A DNA stretch of 64,000 nt from Acidicapsa acidisoli (GTDB lineage Bacteria; Acidobacteriota; Terriglobia; Terriglobales; Acidobacteriaceae), in assembly GCF_025685625.1 (NCBI RefSeq), contig NZ_JAGSYI010000004.1, positions 62,001-126,000 of the forward strand. Reading direction: 5' to 3'. A model generated the notes under the pieces. The model saw only the letters and a list, made by a program, of their open reading frames with translations. It did not search any database and was not told the origin of the DNA. A program made the translations under genes and the position numbers. Shown here piece by piece: positions 17,121 to 25,887 of this stretch (positions are counted from its first letter, which is position 1; the number at the start of each line of letters is the position of its first letter).

Positions 17121-17925
17121 TCGAATCTTTCCTCTTTCATATGGTCCGTGGCGGACTTGCTACGTGGCAAATACAAGCCGCACGAGTACGGCCAAGTCAT
17201 TCTGGCGTTTACGGTTCTGCGCCGTATGGACTGCGTACTTGAGCCCACGAAGCAGGCTGTGCTCAAAGAGGCGGCGAAGCGGGGATCCAGCGGTGCCAGC
17301 GTTAACCCGTTCCTGACCCGCGCCTCCGGCGCCACATTTTACAACATGTGGCCGATGGATTTGAGATCCATCATCGGTGACCAAGGCAATGTCCCGCCAA
17401 TCTTGCGGCTTACCTCCACGGCTTTTCGCCGAACGTGAAAGACATCTTCGACCGGTTCAAGTTGGAAGTGCAGATCGACCGGCTCGCGAACGCTGACCTG
17501 CTCTACCTTGTCACCAAGAAGTTCAGCAAGATCGACCTGCACCCTAACCAGGCCAGCAATGCGGACATGGGCACCAGCTTCGAGGACCTGATCCGGAGGT
17601 TTGCTGAACGCTCAAACGAGACGGCTTGCTGAACATTTCACGCCGCGCGAAGTCATCCGGCTCATGGTCAACCTCATTTTTTCTGGGGACAACGACGTTC
17701 TCTCGAAGGCTGGTGTGGTGCGAACGATCTATGACCCGACTGCCGGCACGGGTGGAATGCTTTCTGTCGCGGGTGAGTAGGTGCATGAGCACAACCCAAA
17801 TGCGCGGCTCACCGTATCCGGCCAGGAGCTGAATGACGAGTCCTATGCGATTTGCAAGGCGGACATGCTCATCAAGGGGCAAGATGTGGCGAACATCAAG
17901 CCGGGTGACACGCTAACCGCCCCTT
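17121..17925 (+). pseudogene. hsdM: hsdM (type I restriction methyltransferase) relic
   Basis: Pieces of an HsdM protein can be followed through several frames: FIWSVADLLRGKYKPHEYG and LRRMDCVLEPTK (17136-17260), FSPNVKDIFDRFKLE-like text and LANADLLYLVTKKFSKIDLH (17420-17560), [17 protein letters not shown] (17635-17690), then the SAM-binding [14 protein letters not shown] (17730-17769). It is followed by an in-frame TAG at 17770, where family members have a tyrosine, and then [20 protein letters not shown]. There are at least two frame changes and one stop, and no intact hsdS or hsdR is nearby. It is dead, and shows that a type I restriction system once occupied this slot. Confidence 0.85.
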
Positions 17926-17942
17926 CCCACCCGTGCGCGGAT

Positions 17943-17965
17943 GCTCCTGCACGAATCGCAGGAGC
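17943..17965. other. 8-bp stem-loop between the hsdM relic and hipB
   Basis: GCTCCTGC (17943-17950) pairs with GCAGGAGC (17958-17965) around a 7-base loop. No T-run follows. It may be what is left of a transcription end or a structure in the hipBA leader. Confidence 0.3.
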
Positions 17966-18052
17966 GCCTGAGCCGCCCTACAGTCCATCTAAAAGATGGC
18001 AATCGCGCATTGAATATATGTTTTATGATATTCTGTGCTTGCGGTATATCGT

Positions 18053-18370
18053 ATGGCATATATGCAGGATCAAATCCGGCAGGCGCGTGAAGCCAAAGGT
18101 CTTACCCAATCCGGCCTTGGCAGCCGCATTGGGCAGCCACAGAGCGCCGTTTCCAGAATCGAACGCGGCGGCGACCTCCGGCTCTCCACGCTGTTGGAGA
18201 TGGCACGGGTATTGGAACTGGAGCCGATGCTCGTTCCCAAGAGCCTGATACCCGCGGTTCAAGCCCTTGTTGGACATGCCACGAGTCAGGAGAGTTCCAA
18301 TGCCCCAGATGCAAACAGCCTACCGCTGGTAGGCGGAACACCGGAAGATGCCGAAGACGAAAACGAATAG
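18053..18370 (+). CDS. hipB: HipB-type antitoxin (first HipBA module)
   Basis: A 105-residue protein with an XRE helix-turn-helix ([29 protein letters not shown], written here only as landmarks at residues 11-39) and an acidic C-terminal tail ([11 protein letters not shown]). It overlaps hipA by 23 bases, as usual for this pair. The start is uncertain: ATG codons occur at 18035, 18053 and 18062; I take 18053. An AT-rich promoter-like stretch (TTGAAT at about 18010, TATGAT about 15 bases later) precedes it, together with the imperfect palindromic text GTATATCGTATGGCATATATGC that overlaps the start, a plausible autoregulatory operator. Confidence 0.8.
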   Translation: MAYMQDQIRQAREAKGLTQSGLGSRIGQPQSAVSRIERGGDLRLSTLLEMARVLELEPMLVPKSLIPAVQALVGHATSQESSNAPDANSLPLVGGTPEDAEDENE

Positions 18371-19595
18371 CGCGAATCGGCCCACCGTCCTGGAGGTGAG
18401 TCTCGAAAACACCGTCGTGGGCATCCTTACCAACCTGCCCAATGACCAAAACCTCTTTGTCTTCGATGCGGCCTATATTGCCGCCACAGATCGGCCCCTG
18501 CTGAGTTTGAGCTTTTATGATGCGTATCGCCAGCTCGTCACGAATGTGCGGCCCGTCACACGCAGGCTCCCGCCGTTCTTTTCCAATCTTCTGCCCGAGG
18601 GGCAGTTGCGGCAGTACATCGCCGAACATGGCGAGATCAACGCGCAGCGTGAATTCTTCCTGCTCTGGCTCCTCGGCGATGATCTGCCCGGCGCTGTCAA
18701 AGTACGCGACGTGGAAGGTCGCACTCTCCCGCCTACGGAAAGGAACCCTACTACGGTGCGCACCCGTGCGGGCAGGGATGTCCTGCGTTTTTCTCTGGCT
18801 GGCGTACAGTTGAAACTCTCTGCTATCGGTCATCCACATCGCCAACTCTCGATTCCGGCCTCCAGCGTCGGTGGACACTGGATTGTCAAGCTACCGTCTC
18901 CGGCCTATCCCGGCCTGCCGGAGAATGAGTATTCCATGATGGAATTCGCGCGGGCTGTAGGCATACAGGTTCCCGAAATCGGGCTGGTTCCGCTCGCCGA
19001 AATCCGCGGCATTCCCGCACAGTGGGCGCAGTTGAAGGGGAATGCCTATTACATCAAGCGATTCGATCGGGGACCCAAAGGCAAGCGTGTCCATATTGAG
19101 GACTTCAACCAGGTCTACGGACAGTTCCCCGAGGCCAAATACAAAAACTACAGCTACACCAATATGGCCTCTGACCTCTGGCGCCTGACCGATGAAGCCC
19201 AGTTCACGGAATTCATTCGACGGCTGATCTTCAACGCAATCGTTGGAAACAACGACATGCATCTGAAGAACTGGTCGCTTATCTATCGGGATGGTCGCAC
19301 GACGCAACTGGCACCGGCGTATGATTTCGTGTCCACTGTGCGTTATATTGCCGACGACCGGCTGGCTCTGTCCATTGCCAAAGAAAAGGCCAGCACTCAA
19401 CTGAATCTGGCACTGCTGGAACGCTTTGCCCGCAAGGCACAGGTTCCCACGCAACTGGTGCTCGAAACCGCTCGTGAGACGGCAGAGAGAATGATGACCC
19501 TTTGGCCTACGCTCCAGAGAGAACTTCCGCTGGATCGGGAGACACGCCACCAGATTACTGCTCACATGCAATCTGTCCCCTTAATGAAGGAGTAG
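18348..19595 (+). CDS. hipA: HipA-type serine/threonine kinase toxin (first HipBA module)
   Basis: A 415-residue kinase-fold toxin. The N-terminal subdomain (LSFYDAYRQLVTNVRPVTRRLPPFFSNLLPEG) is followed by RFSLAGVQLKLSA (substrate/ATP loop, about residue 145), HWIVKLPSP (about 175), the catalytic GNNDMHLKNWSL (about 300) and the metal-binding APAYDFVST (about 322). These are the HipA active-site elements and all are present. E. coli HipA phosphorylates glutamyl-tRNA synthetase and halts translation; the target here is unknown. It starts inside hipB and ends 450 bases before the IS1182-like gene. Confidence 0.9.
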   Translation: MPKTKTNSANRPTVLEVSLENTVVGILTNLPNDQNLFVFDAAYIAATDRPLLSLSFYDAYRQLVTNVRPVTRRLPPFFSNLLPEGQLRQYIAEHGEINAQREFFLLWLLGDDLPGAVKVRDVEGRTLPPTERNPTTVRTRAGRDVLRFSLAGVQLKLSAIGHPHRQLSIPASSVGGHWIVKLPSPAYPGLPENEYSMMEFARAVGIQVPEIGLVPLAEIRGIPAQWAQLKGNAYYIKRFDRGPKGKRVHIEDFNQVYGQFPEAKYKNYSYTNMASDLWRLTDEAQFTEFIRRLIFNAIVGNNDMHLKNWSLIYRDGRTTQLAPAYDFVSTVRYIADDRLALSIAKEKASTQLNLALLERFARKAQVPTQLVLETARETAERMMTLWPTLQRELPLDRETRHQITAHMQSVPLMKE

Positions 19596-20048
19596 CGGAT
19601 TTAGACTTCGAGTTCCCATGCTAGTGCCTTCTTGACTCCGCCTACTGGGCAAAATCTGCTCCATGGAAGCCTTGTGCATGCAAACGATTCAGCTTCAAAC
19701 CACAGCCATTTCTGGCGGCTGCTCTATACAATTGGATAGAGCAGAAACGCGGGCGAAAGTCGAAAGTTGGCTGGCCACATCTCTTCGCGCGACGGCGACT
19801 CAGGAGATTAGCACAGAGTGCACGCGTCAGCTGGAATTGGAAGCGGAGGCGAGCCAAAGTGCATATTCGTGCGGCATAGCAGAAACAGGACGTTTCGCCC
19901 ATCCAAAGGCTGAAGCAGTTTTTCAATGTCTGCTTCGGTGGGCATGTGGTCCGTGATCTCGGAATATCTCAAATAGCTTCCGTCCATCATCGCTAGAAGA
20001 CCTCATCACTTCAATCATCGCTCGAGTCGTCCGAATTGCGAGAGTTAC
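19596..20048. other. Intergenic stretch with a possible reverse-strand gene remnant
   Basis: No intact gene is supported. On the reverse strand, 19808-19990 encodes a protein-like text (MMDGSYLRYSEITDHMPTEA, continuing EKLLQPLDGRNVLFLLC) that breaks off and seems to continue in another frame, so it may be a decayed gene cut by the adjacent IS insertion. I do not recognise it. Confidence 0.3.
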
Positions 20049-21173
20049 CTAATCCAAGTTGTCGTTGTTTTCCTGGTTCAATTCTTGCGCACTCAACCCC
20101 ACAGCAATGGATGCTTCAAACCATTTGCGCTCCCGAGCGGGAAACCTTACCACATCTTGACGCAATGCGGCTAAGAACGATTCGCCATTGCGTTCGCGTA
20201 AAAGCCGTTTGAATAGCAGTCTCTTGTCTCCGGGACAGATGTATGTATCACTTTCCGGTTCATAACGGAAGTCGGTACGACCGAATAGGGTGCCACCCCC
20301 CTGGTTGTTGACCGTGCGCATGACCGGAACATACGGGATGATGCCGACGGCTTCGCAGTGCGCCACCTGCTCACCATTGGAGTAACCAGCATCCGCCACG
20401 ACATTGAAAGTCTCTAGCTCAAGTGCTTGCTTTGCAGCCTCAGCCATTGGCTTCAGACACCGGATATCAGAAGCATCGAGTACCACCGCGTGTGCCACGA
20501 TCAACGCATGTTCCGCATCGACGGCTGTCTGGACGTTGTAGGCCGGAAGCGCGGTCTGTCGCACCAACATGTAGCCAGCCTCAGGTTCAGGATGTTGGCT
20601 CAACCTTTCTACGGCAGCTTGCACGGCGGACTGATCGATATTTGCTTCTTGCTCTTCATCCGCTTTCTTGATGCTTTCCAAATAGCGCTGTAGGTCGAGC
20701 CGTTCGCGGGTGCTGTCAACGCTGGCGACAGCACGAAACTTCGACCCGTCTATAGCGATCCACTCGCCACGGATAAGACCACAACTCCGTGCAAAGCGAA
20801 TGAGGGCCGCGCCCGCTGCTGTCACGGCTTCAGAGTGCATTCGCCGAAACTCAGAGATGCTCTTATGGTCGGGAGACAAGCGGCCAAGAAGCCACATCAA
20901 TTCAACGTTCCGACGACACTCAGCTTCCAAGCGTCGTGATGAACGAATCTGATTCAGGTAGCCGTACAGATAAAGCTTCAGCAAATCGCGTGGATCGTAG
21001 CCGGGGCGTCCTGTCTCTGCAGGTTGAGCGCGCTCGAAGCCAAGCTCTGACAGCGCAAGCCTTGCGACGAAGGCGTCGAGGACGCGGCACATATGATCGA
21101 CAGGAACAAGGTCGTCGAGAACGACCGGAAACAGAGTGCCCTGACTGCGTCCTTCACCTTGGATATAAGCCAT
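20049..21173 (-). CDS. IS1182-like (IS5 superfamily) transposase, C-terminally aberrant
   Basis: A 374-residue DDE transposase. The N-terminal IS1182 pattern is clear: VPVDHMCRVLDAFV, GRPGYDPRDLLKLYLYGYLNQIRSSRRLE, LSPDHKSISEFRR. The first catalytic Asp lies in IAIDGSKFRAVAS (about 148) and the second in FNVVADAGYSNGEQV (about 263). After the Cys-containing TYICPGDKRLLFK (about 320) the normal continuation, a second Cys cluster and the catalytic Glu region, is missing; instead the protein ends in 45 residues unlike the family. Family members are commonly 450-500 residues. It is probably inactive through a deletion near the 3' end. I could not define its terminal inverted repeats with certainty. 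Confidence 0.8.
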   Translation of the reverse strand: MAYIQGEGRSQGTLFPVVLDDLVPVDHMCRVLDAFVARLALSELGFERAQPAETGRPGYDPRDLLKLYLYGYLNQIRSSRRLEAECRRNVELMWLLGRLSPDHKSISEFRRMHSEAVTAAGAALIRFARSCGLIRGEWIAIDGSKFRAVASVDSTRERLDLQRYLESIKKADEEQEANIDQSAVQAAVERLSQHPEPEAGYMLVRQTALPAYNVQTAVDAEHALIVAHAVVLDASDIRCLKPMAEAAKQALELETFNVVADAGYSNGEQVAHCEAVGIIPYVPVMRTVNNQGGGTLFGRTDFRYEPESDTYICPGDKRLLFKRLLRERNGESFLAALRQDVVRFPARERKWFEASIAVGLSAQELNQENNDNLD

Positions 21174-21242
21174 AAACGTCGATGTCCTCGCGCTTCCGAG
21201 AACATCATATTACGATCTCGACCCCGGCTATAGAGGAACACT

Positions 21243-22841
21243 CTAATCGAAAAGCGATAGCGCGTGTAGTCCCATGAATCGCTGCTGAATGTGTTTCCCA
21301 AGCTTATCCATAAAGCCGTTTGGGCCTGTATTAAATAGCACGACCCCGGCGCAATCGCATTCCGAACTGAAGAACACGTACGAGCTGAATCCGCCCGTTC
21401 CTCCGTTGTGCCAATAGCTCTTCAGTTCTGGGTCCCACAGCCACGCAAAGCCAATCTTCGCTCCATCACCTACGTCGGCGCGAAGCTCATGTTGCAGATT
21501 GAGCGCCGCGCCCAGAGTAGATGCTGGTCCGGTCTGTGGCGCAACCTTCACGGTATCGGGGTGGAGGTTCGCCTCAAGATACGTGAGCATGTCGTCAGCG
21601 GTCGAACGAATTGCGCCCGCACCTTCGAGCGAGCCAAGGTCCCACGCATTCGCAGGCTGATGATTAGCGCCGTGTCCCTGCGCAAACCGTGCTTGCTGCT
21701 CCGCACTCAATGAGATTGTGGTATCGCGCAACCCCAGAGGAGAGATCACCTGCTGTTTGAGCAGCGCCTTATAGCTTAAGCTCGCATGCACAGCCAGTGC
21801 CTGCCCAAGCAGCCCGAAGCCGAGGTTCGAATAGAGAAATTCCGTTTTCGCCGGCTTGCCTACGCCTTGCTTAGCGAGGAATGCGTATAGGTCCGCAGGC
21901 GTGTAATCGGCATAAGGATTCTTCACGTCTTTAGGATTAAAATTCGAAGGCATGCGAGGTAGTCCCGAGTGCTGGGTCGCAAGATCGACTAGCGTGATCT
22001 CCGTACCGTCGGGCTTCGCAACTGTGCCCTGCGGCAGCAATGTCCGGACCGGGTCGTCGAGACTGACGCGGTGCTGTTCGACCATTTGTGCCAGGATGAG
22101 TCCGGTGAAGGTCTTTGTGATTGAACCAATCTCGAAGATCGAATTGGGCTTCACCGCGCCATAGCTGAACACCCGCCGTACGCCGTGCTGCACGACACCA
22201 ATTGTTACCCCGCCTCCGGTCGCCGGCGCAAGTTGACCCGACTTGAGCGCTCCTGCCAGATCCTTATCGAGCACTGCCTGCATCTCGCCGGCTGAAACAG
22301 GCGCGATCACAGAATCATACGCGATGGGCGTAACCGCAATTGCCGCCTGCTGGCGCGTGAAATTCAGAACAAGTGCGCTGCCCTGGCTCCAGTTTCCGTT
22401 AAGAGACTTGCCGTCTTCAGAGAGCTTGCCTTCCCAGTGTCCTTTCACGGCGGGAACATCGAACAAGAAATTTGGAGTGGCAAACTGAATGTTCGCGCAC
22501 TCCAGTCCCATTGCACGCTGATCGAGTGAATCGAGTGTGCAGGATTCATGACCCGTCGCATCCGACTTCACGTTGATCTGAACGCGAAGCGAAGCAGCGC
22601 CCGCCGTCAAGGTGCCAAGCCAGACTCCGTCTACGCCCGAAGGCTTTGAAGATGTAATATTCGACTGCTGTGCGCTCAAAATAGGCAGCACACAGGAGAC
22701 GAGAGTCAAAGCGATAAGTCGCGTGTAACGGAAAAATGCATTCCGCATTCTAGTCCATTTCTGGTTTAGTGGATTGCGAATCAAATGGTTCTTGCTAGGG
22801 TTGATAACCATCTCAGTCCTTCGTCGCATGGCCAAACTCAT
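21243..22841 (-). CDS. Exported serine hydrolase, class C beta-lactamase fold
   Basis: A 532-residue protein from the coupled start at 22841 (ATGA overlap with the upstream gene), or 501 residues from the ATG at 22748, which places a signal peptide (RLIALTLVSCVLPILSAQQ) directly at the N-terminus. The catalytic domain has the S-x-x-K motif GSITKTF, the Y-x-N motif YSNLGFG and the third motif HNGGTGG, so the active site is complete. An N-terminal beta-rich domain (residues about 60-185, WLGTLTAGAASLRVQINV) is fused before it, a frequent layout in Acidobacteriota. Such proteins act as peptidases or esterases on D-amino-acid substrates in the periplasm; beta-lactam resistance cannot be inferred. 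It is the third gene of a sigma factor operon. Confidence 0.82.
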   Translation of the reverse strand: MSLAMRRRTEMVINPSKNHLIRNPLNQKWTRMRNAFFRYTRLIALTLVSCVLPILSAQQSNITSSKPSGVDGVWLGTLTAGAASLRVQINVKSDATGHESCTLDSLDQRAMGLECANIQFATPNFLFDVPAVKGHWEGKLSEDGKSLNGNWSQGSALVLNFTRQQAAIAVTPIAYDSVIAPVSAGEMQAVLDKDLAGALKSGQLAPATGGGVTIGVVQHGVRRVFSYGAVKPNSIFEIGSITKTFTGLILAQMVEQHRVSLDDPVRTLLPQGTVAKPDGTEITLVDLATQHSGLPRMPSNFNPKDVKNPYADYTPADLYAFLAKQGVGKPAKTEFLYSNLGFGLLGQALAVHASLSYKALLKQQVISPLGLRDTTISLSAEQQARFAQGHGANHQPANAWDLGSLEGAGAIRSTADDMLTYLEANLHPDTVKVAPQTGPASTLGAALNLQHELRADVGDGAKIGFAWLWDPELKSYWHNGGTGGFSSYVFFSSECDCAGVVLFNTGPNGFMDKLGKHIQQRFMGLHALSLFD

Positions 22842-23431
22842 TGGACTTTCATTGCTTCAATGGTGTCGATTTGCCGCTGAATCTTCCTTGATTTCCGATA
22901 GCTCAGCCAAACAGCAAGTGCGGCAAGGATCGAAACAACAATAAGATTAATTACGCGGCTTCTTAACGTCGCATGATGATCTAGGGGTCCCCACCCACCC
23001 AGAAACAACCCCGAATACAAGGCAAGCAGCCGCCACCAGAACCACCCGCCGCGATAAAAATCGCGCTGCCGGACGAGCTCGGCTCGATAGAATTCCAGGC
23101 AGCTTGTCTGTCCAGCGGCATCTGAATTCACCAGCGCTTTTTGACGGTCGCGATTGTAAAGCCAGATCTGGCCTGCCCAGAAACTCATCCCGAGAACGAG
23201 CAGCAACAAACCAGCTCGCGTAATGATTGGCTGTGTAGTAAAAATAAGCCAATAAGCAAACCAGATTGCCAGGCCAGGACACAAGATATATACAACAATC
23301 TGCACATCACGCAAGTCGGCTTGGAGTCGCGAAAGCCTCCTCTGAATCTCATCAGGCTCCATCGAGAACGAAGAGCCGCTCTGTCGCTGCCACAATTCGC
23401 GAAGGGCATCGGAGCCGTTATCGGTTGTCAT
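22838..23431 (-). CDS. Membrane protein, possible anti-sigma partner
   Basis: A 197-residue protein with a soluble N-terminal segment (ELWQRQSGSSFSMEPDEIQRRL) followed by three or four hydrophobic segments (VVYILCPGLAIWFAYWLIF, GLLLLVLGMSFWAGQIWLY, WRLLALYSGLFLGGW, VINLIVVSILAALAVWLSY). It overlaps the sigma factor gene upstream and the serine hydrolase downstream by 4 bases each. A membrane protein right after an ECF sigma factor is often its anti-sigma factor, but no zinc anti-sigma motif is visible, so this remains inference. Confidence 0.65.
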   Translation of the reverse strand: MTTDNGSDALRELWQRQSGSSFSMEPDEIQRRLSRLQADLRDVQIVVYILCPGLAIWFAYWLIFTTQPIITRAGLLLLVLGMSFWAGQIWLYNRDRQKALVNSDAAGQTSCLEFYRAELVRQRDFYRGGWFWWRLLALYSGLFLGGWGPLDHHATLRSRVINLIVVSILAALAVWLSYRKSRKIQRQIDTIEAMKVQ

Positions 23432-23952
23432 GATTGTCTCCGTTCAACAAAACGTTTTGCGAGAATTTGCTTGATGCGATGGATTTTTGTTGCGGCATAA
23501 CCCGGTGAAATTCCGGTGATCTCACCGATGGAGGCCGCGTCTAGGCCTTCGAGATAAAGCGTGATGATTTGACGTTCTGCCGGATTCAGGCGCTGAATCA
23601 ACGCGTAGAGCTGGACTAAAAGCAGCTGTGTCTCGACGGTCGTCGCGGTCGAGTCCGAAGCCGCCGGCTGTTCGCTTTCATCGAGGTCCTCGATGCTCAG
23701 CAGGTTGAGTTTTTTCGTTTTCCGGCTGCGGTAAATGTGCGTGACCGCGATGTTCTGCCCAACCCGGTAGACCCAGGTTCGCAAGGAGCAGCGCTCATCG
23801 AATCCAGTAAAGCTGCGCCAAAGCGCGATGTGGATCTCTTGCAAAAGATCGCGCCGATCTTCAGGACCGGCCTCATAGGCGCGAGCTAACCTCTCCAAGG
23901 CCGCACCATACTCATTTATCGCTTTGCGATACCAGTCGTCTTGTTCGGACAT
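23428..23952 (-). CDS. ECF-type RNA polymerase sigma factor
   Basis: A 174-residue sigma-70 family protein from the ATG at 23952 (MSEQDDWYRK). Region 2 is visible as DLLQEIHIALWRSFTGFDERCSLRTWVYRVGQNIAVTHIYR and region 4 as LNPAERQIITLYLEGLDAASIGEITGISPGYAATKIHRIKQIL (segments noted as landmarks). It heads a three-gene operon with the membrane protein and the serine hydrolase. The operon probably senses a cell-envelope signal. A longer in-frame start at 24009 is possible but adds a segment with no family similarity. Confidence 0.85.
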   Translation of the reverse strand: MSEQDDWYRKAINEYGAALERLARAYEAGPEDRRDLLQEIHIALWRSFTGFDERCSLRTWVYRVGQNIAVTHIYRSRKTKKLNLLSIEDLDESEQPAASDSTATTVETQLLLVQLYALIQRLNPAERQIITLYLEGLDAASIGEITGISPGYAATKIHRIKQILAKRFVERRQS

Positions 23953-24247
23953 TGTAAGGTCTCTATTTACGGTAGTCTCTGGATCTCTGGCTTTCTTACA
24001 ATGTTCCAAGACTTTTTTTAAATGCCCATCAGCAGTCCTGGAGCGCGATTAGAGACTGAATTCCGATCTCGGGCGTAAAGCGGGGGATCTGAGCGCAACT
24101 TTGTGCGGTCAGCGAGTTTCGTAACAGCCTCGTTCCTGCCCACAACGCCGGCCCTGATTTCCTGAAAAACAACAGCAAAAGCGGCTAAAGTCTATATGTC
24201 TTTTATTGAGCCTTTGATTTGGGCTCTCCTAATTACAGGAGGAAGAC

Positions 24248-25360
24248 ATGCAGACGCGATCATTCGTAGGTCTGGACGTCCACAAGGCGTCCATATCGAT
24301 CAGTGTGGCTGAAGACGGACGAGGCGGTGAGGTTCGGTTCGTTGGTGTGATCCCGAACACAGCCGAAGAGGTGGCGAAGATGGCCAGGCGGCTATCGAAG
24401 CATGGCGAGCTGGAGTTTTGCTATGAGGCCAGCTGCTGCGGATATGGCATCCATCGACAGCTCACAGCGCTGGGCCATCGATGCACGGTGGTGGCTCCTT
24501 CGCTGATCCCGCGCAAGCCGGGCGAGCGGATTAAGACCGACCGCAGGGACTCGGAGAAGCTGGCGATCCTGCATCGAGCCGGCGATCTGACCGCCGTCTG
24601 GGTGCCTGACCCAACCCATGAAGCGCTGCGCGACCTTGTCCGTGCCCGCATGGACGCGATGATGCACCTGATGCGCGCCCGCCAGCAACTGCTCGCCTTT
24701 CTGCTGCGACACGGCCGGAACTATACCACCGGCAAGCACTGGACCATGCGCCATCGTGCGTGGCTGGCTGGCCAGACCTTTGCCGAAGAAGCTCACCAGG
24801 CCGTCTTCCAGGACTATCTCGAAGCCGTCTGGACCGCTACCCAACGTCGAGACGCACTCATCACACGCATCGAGACGATGGTGGCAGCCTGGTCCCTCGG
24901 GCCACTGGTCGAAGCGCTTCGCGGCCTGCGTGGCATGGACACCATCTCGGCTGCAACCTTCATCGCCTCGACTGGCGATCTCAGCCGCTTCGAGTCACCG
25001 CGTCTGCTGATGGGATACCTGGGGCTGGTGCCCTCCGAACACTCCAGCGGTGACACGATTCGTCGCGGCGGCATCACCAAGACCGGCAACCGCGAGGCCA
25101 GACGCATGCTCATCGAAGCCGCCTGGAGCTATCAGTACCCGGCTCGCGTCGCCAAGGAAAAGGCCGAGATCCTGGTCCGGCTGCCGAGCAACATACGCGA
25201 GATCGCCTGGAAGGCCCAGACCCGGCTCTGTGCCCGTTATCGCAAGATGATCGCCCGAGGCAAGAAGCCTACCGTCACGGTCGCGGCCATCGCACGCGAA
25301 CTGGCAGGCTTCATCTGGGCCATCGGCCAGGAGATGAGGATCACCATGGCGGCTGGATAG
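24248..25360 (+). CDS. IS110-family transposase
   Basis: A 370-residue recombinase with the N-terminal RuvC-like DEDD domain (FVGLDVHKASISISVAEDG, the Asp being catalytic; ELEFCYEASCCGYG; the segment IKTDRRDSEKLA) and the C-terminal Tnp domain with LRGMDTISAATFIASTGDLSRF, LMGYLGLVPSEHSSGDTIRR and GITKTGNREARRMLIEAAW, including the conserved serine region. All blocks are intact, so it may be active. GGAGG lies 6 bases before the ATG. Confidence 0.95.
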   Translation: MQTRSFVGLDVHKASISISVAEDGRGGEVRFVGVIPNTAEEVAKMARRLSKHGELEFCYEASCCGYGIHRQLTALGHRCTVVAPSLIPRKPGERIKTDRRDSEKLAILHRAGDLTAVWVPDPTHEALRDLVRARMDAMMHLMRARQQLLAFLLRHGRNYTTGKHWTMRHRAWLAGQTFAEEAHQAVFQDYLEAVWTATQRRDALITRIETMVAAWSLGPLVEALRGLRGMDTISAATFIASTGDLSRFESPRLLMGYLGLVPSEHSSGDTIRRGGITKTGNREARRMLIEAAWSYQYPARVAKEKAEILVRLPSNIREIAWKAQTRLCARYRKMIARGKKPTVTVAAIARELAGFIWAIGQEMRITMAAG

Positions 25361-25642
25361 GAACCTCGCACGTTCCCCCAGCCCCGTGGTGCGGGAACCG
25401 GGCAGCCGGTCACGGTGATCCTCGATCAGCCCCTTGGGCAGGATCATACTCCGACGCCCGCGCTAAGTCAGAGGCAAGCCTGCGACGAAAAACACTCATG
25501 CGGTACCCAACCCGCGGATGGAAGTTTGAGCGACTGTCGCCAGAACGCTACCCGGTTCCCAACTACCAACGGAACTTCGACAACTACACCCGCACAAAAT
25601 GCAGGGATAAAACCCCTGCGCCTAAACCTTGACAAAAGACAT
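25361..25642 (+). ncRNA. Candidate bridge RNA region of the IS110-family element
   Basis: The 280 bases between the transposase stop and the right subterminal repeat hold no ORF but several hairpins, such as GTTCCC (25372-25377) with GGGAAC (25393-25398), followed by a CCGG-GCAG-CCGG stem. Members of the family use an RNA from their long non-coding end to pair with target and donor DNA; in IS1111-type elements the right end is the long one. Assignment is by position and structure only. Confidence 0.45.
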
Positions 25643-25887
25643 GGAGGGGCTCTGCCCCGCCCGCGCCCGCAAGGGGTGTCCCCAGGCTTCCGCGCTGCGC
25701 TTGTGCAGCCCTCCGCTGCGCTGCGCCCTTTCCACTTTCGCTTCGCTTCATTTCAAGGGTGGGAGATCCCCCTCCCCTTGCAGTTGCTACCCCCCGCCTT
25801 CGCCAGGAGGCGTTCGGCATGTATGTCACATGCCGCTGCCAATGCAAAAAGCAACGGCAAAGGCAACTGCCCAAGGAGGAACCACCC
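25643..25887. other. GC-rich intergenic stretch before the ParB-like gene
   Basis: No gene is supported. The segment is rich in short C/G runs and purine/pyrimidine alternation and probably carries the promoter and leader of the ParB-like gene; AAGGAGG lies just before the ATG at 25888. I recognise no RNA family in it. Confidence 0.4.

Larger units (their letters stand above)
24196..25642 (+). mobile_element. IS110-family element, IS1111-like organisation
   Basis: The left marker ATGTCTTTT (24196-24204) is repeated in inverse orientation as AAAAGACAT (25634-25642), with further matches beyond the 9-base core, fitting the subterminal inverted repeats known from the IS1111 group. The element thus has a short left non-coding end (about 50 bases), the transposase gene and a long right non-coding end (about 280 bases). 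The exact element tips lie a few bases outside these marks and cannot be fixed without an empty site. Confidence 0.7.

Noticed and set aside
17941..18050. CRISPR-like or iteron repeats before hipB
   Set aside because: There is only a single stem-loop and an AT-rich promoter-like region; no repeated units with spacers exist here or elsewhere in the window as far as I can see.
20036..21250. Terminal inverted repeats of the IS1182-like element
   Set aside because: GAGAGTTACCT on the left and the complement of AGGAACACTCT on the right are only loosely similar and the right one touches the next gene, so the ends were not called.
24010..24195. Possible promoter or small RNA between the sigma factor gene and the IS110 element
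   Set aside because: Only AT-rich stretches are visible, without a consistent -10/-35 pair or stable hairpin.
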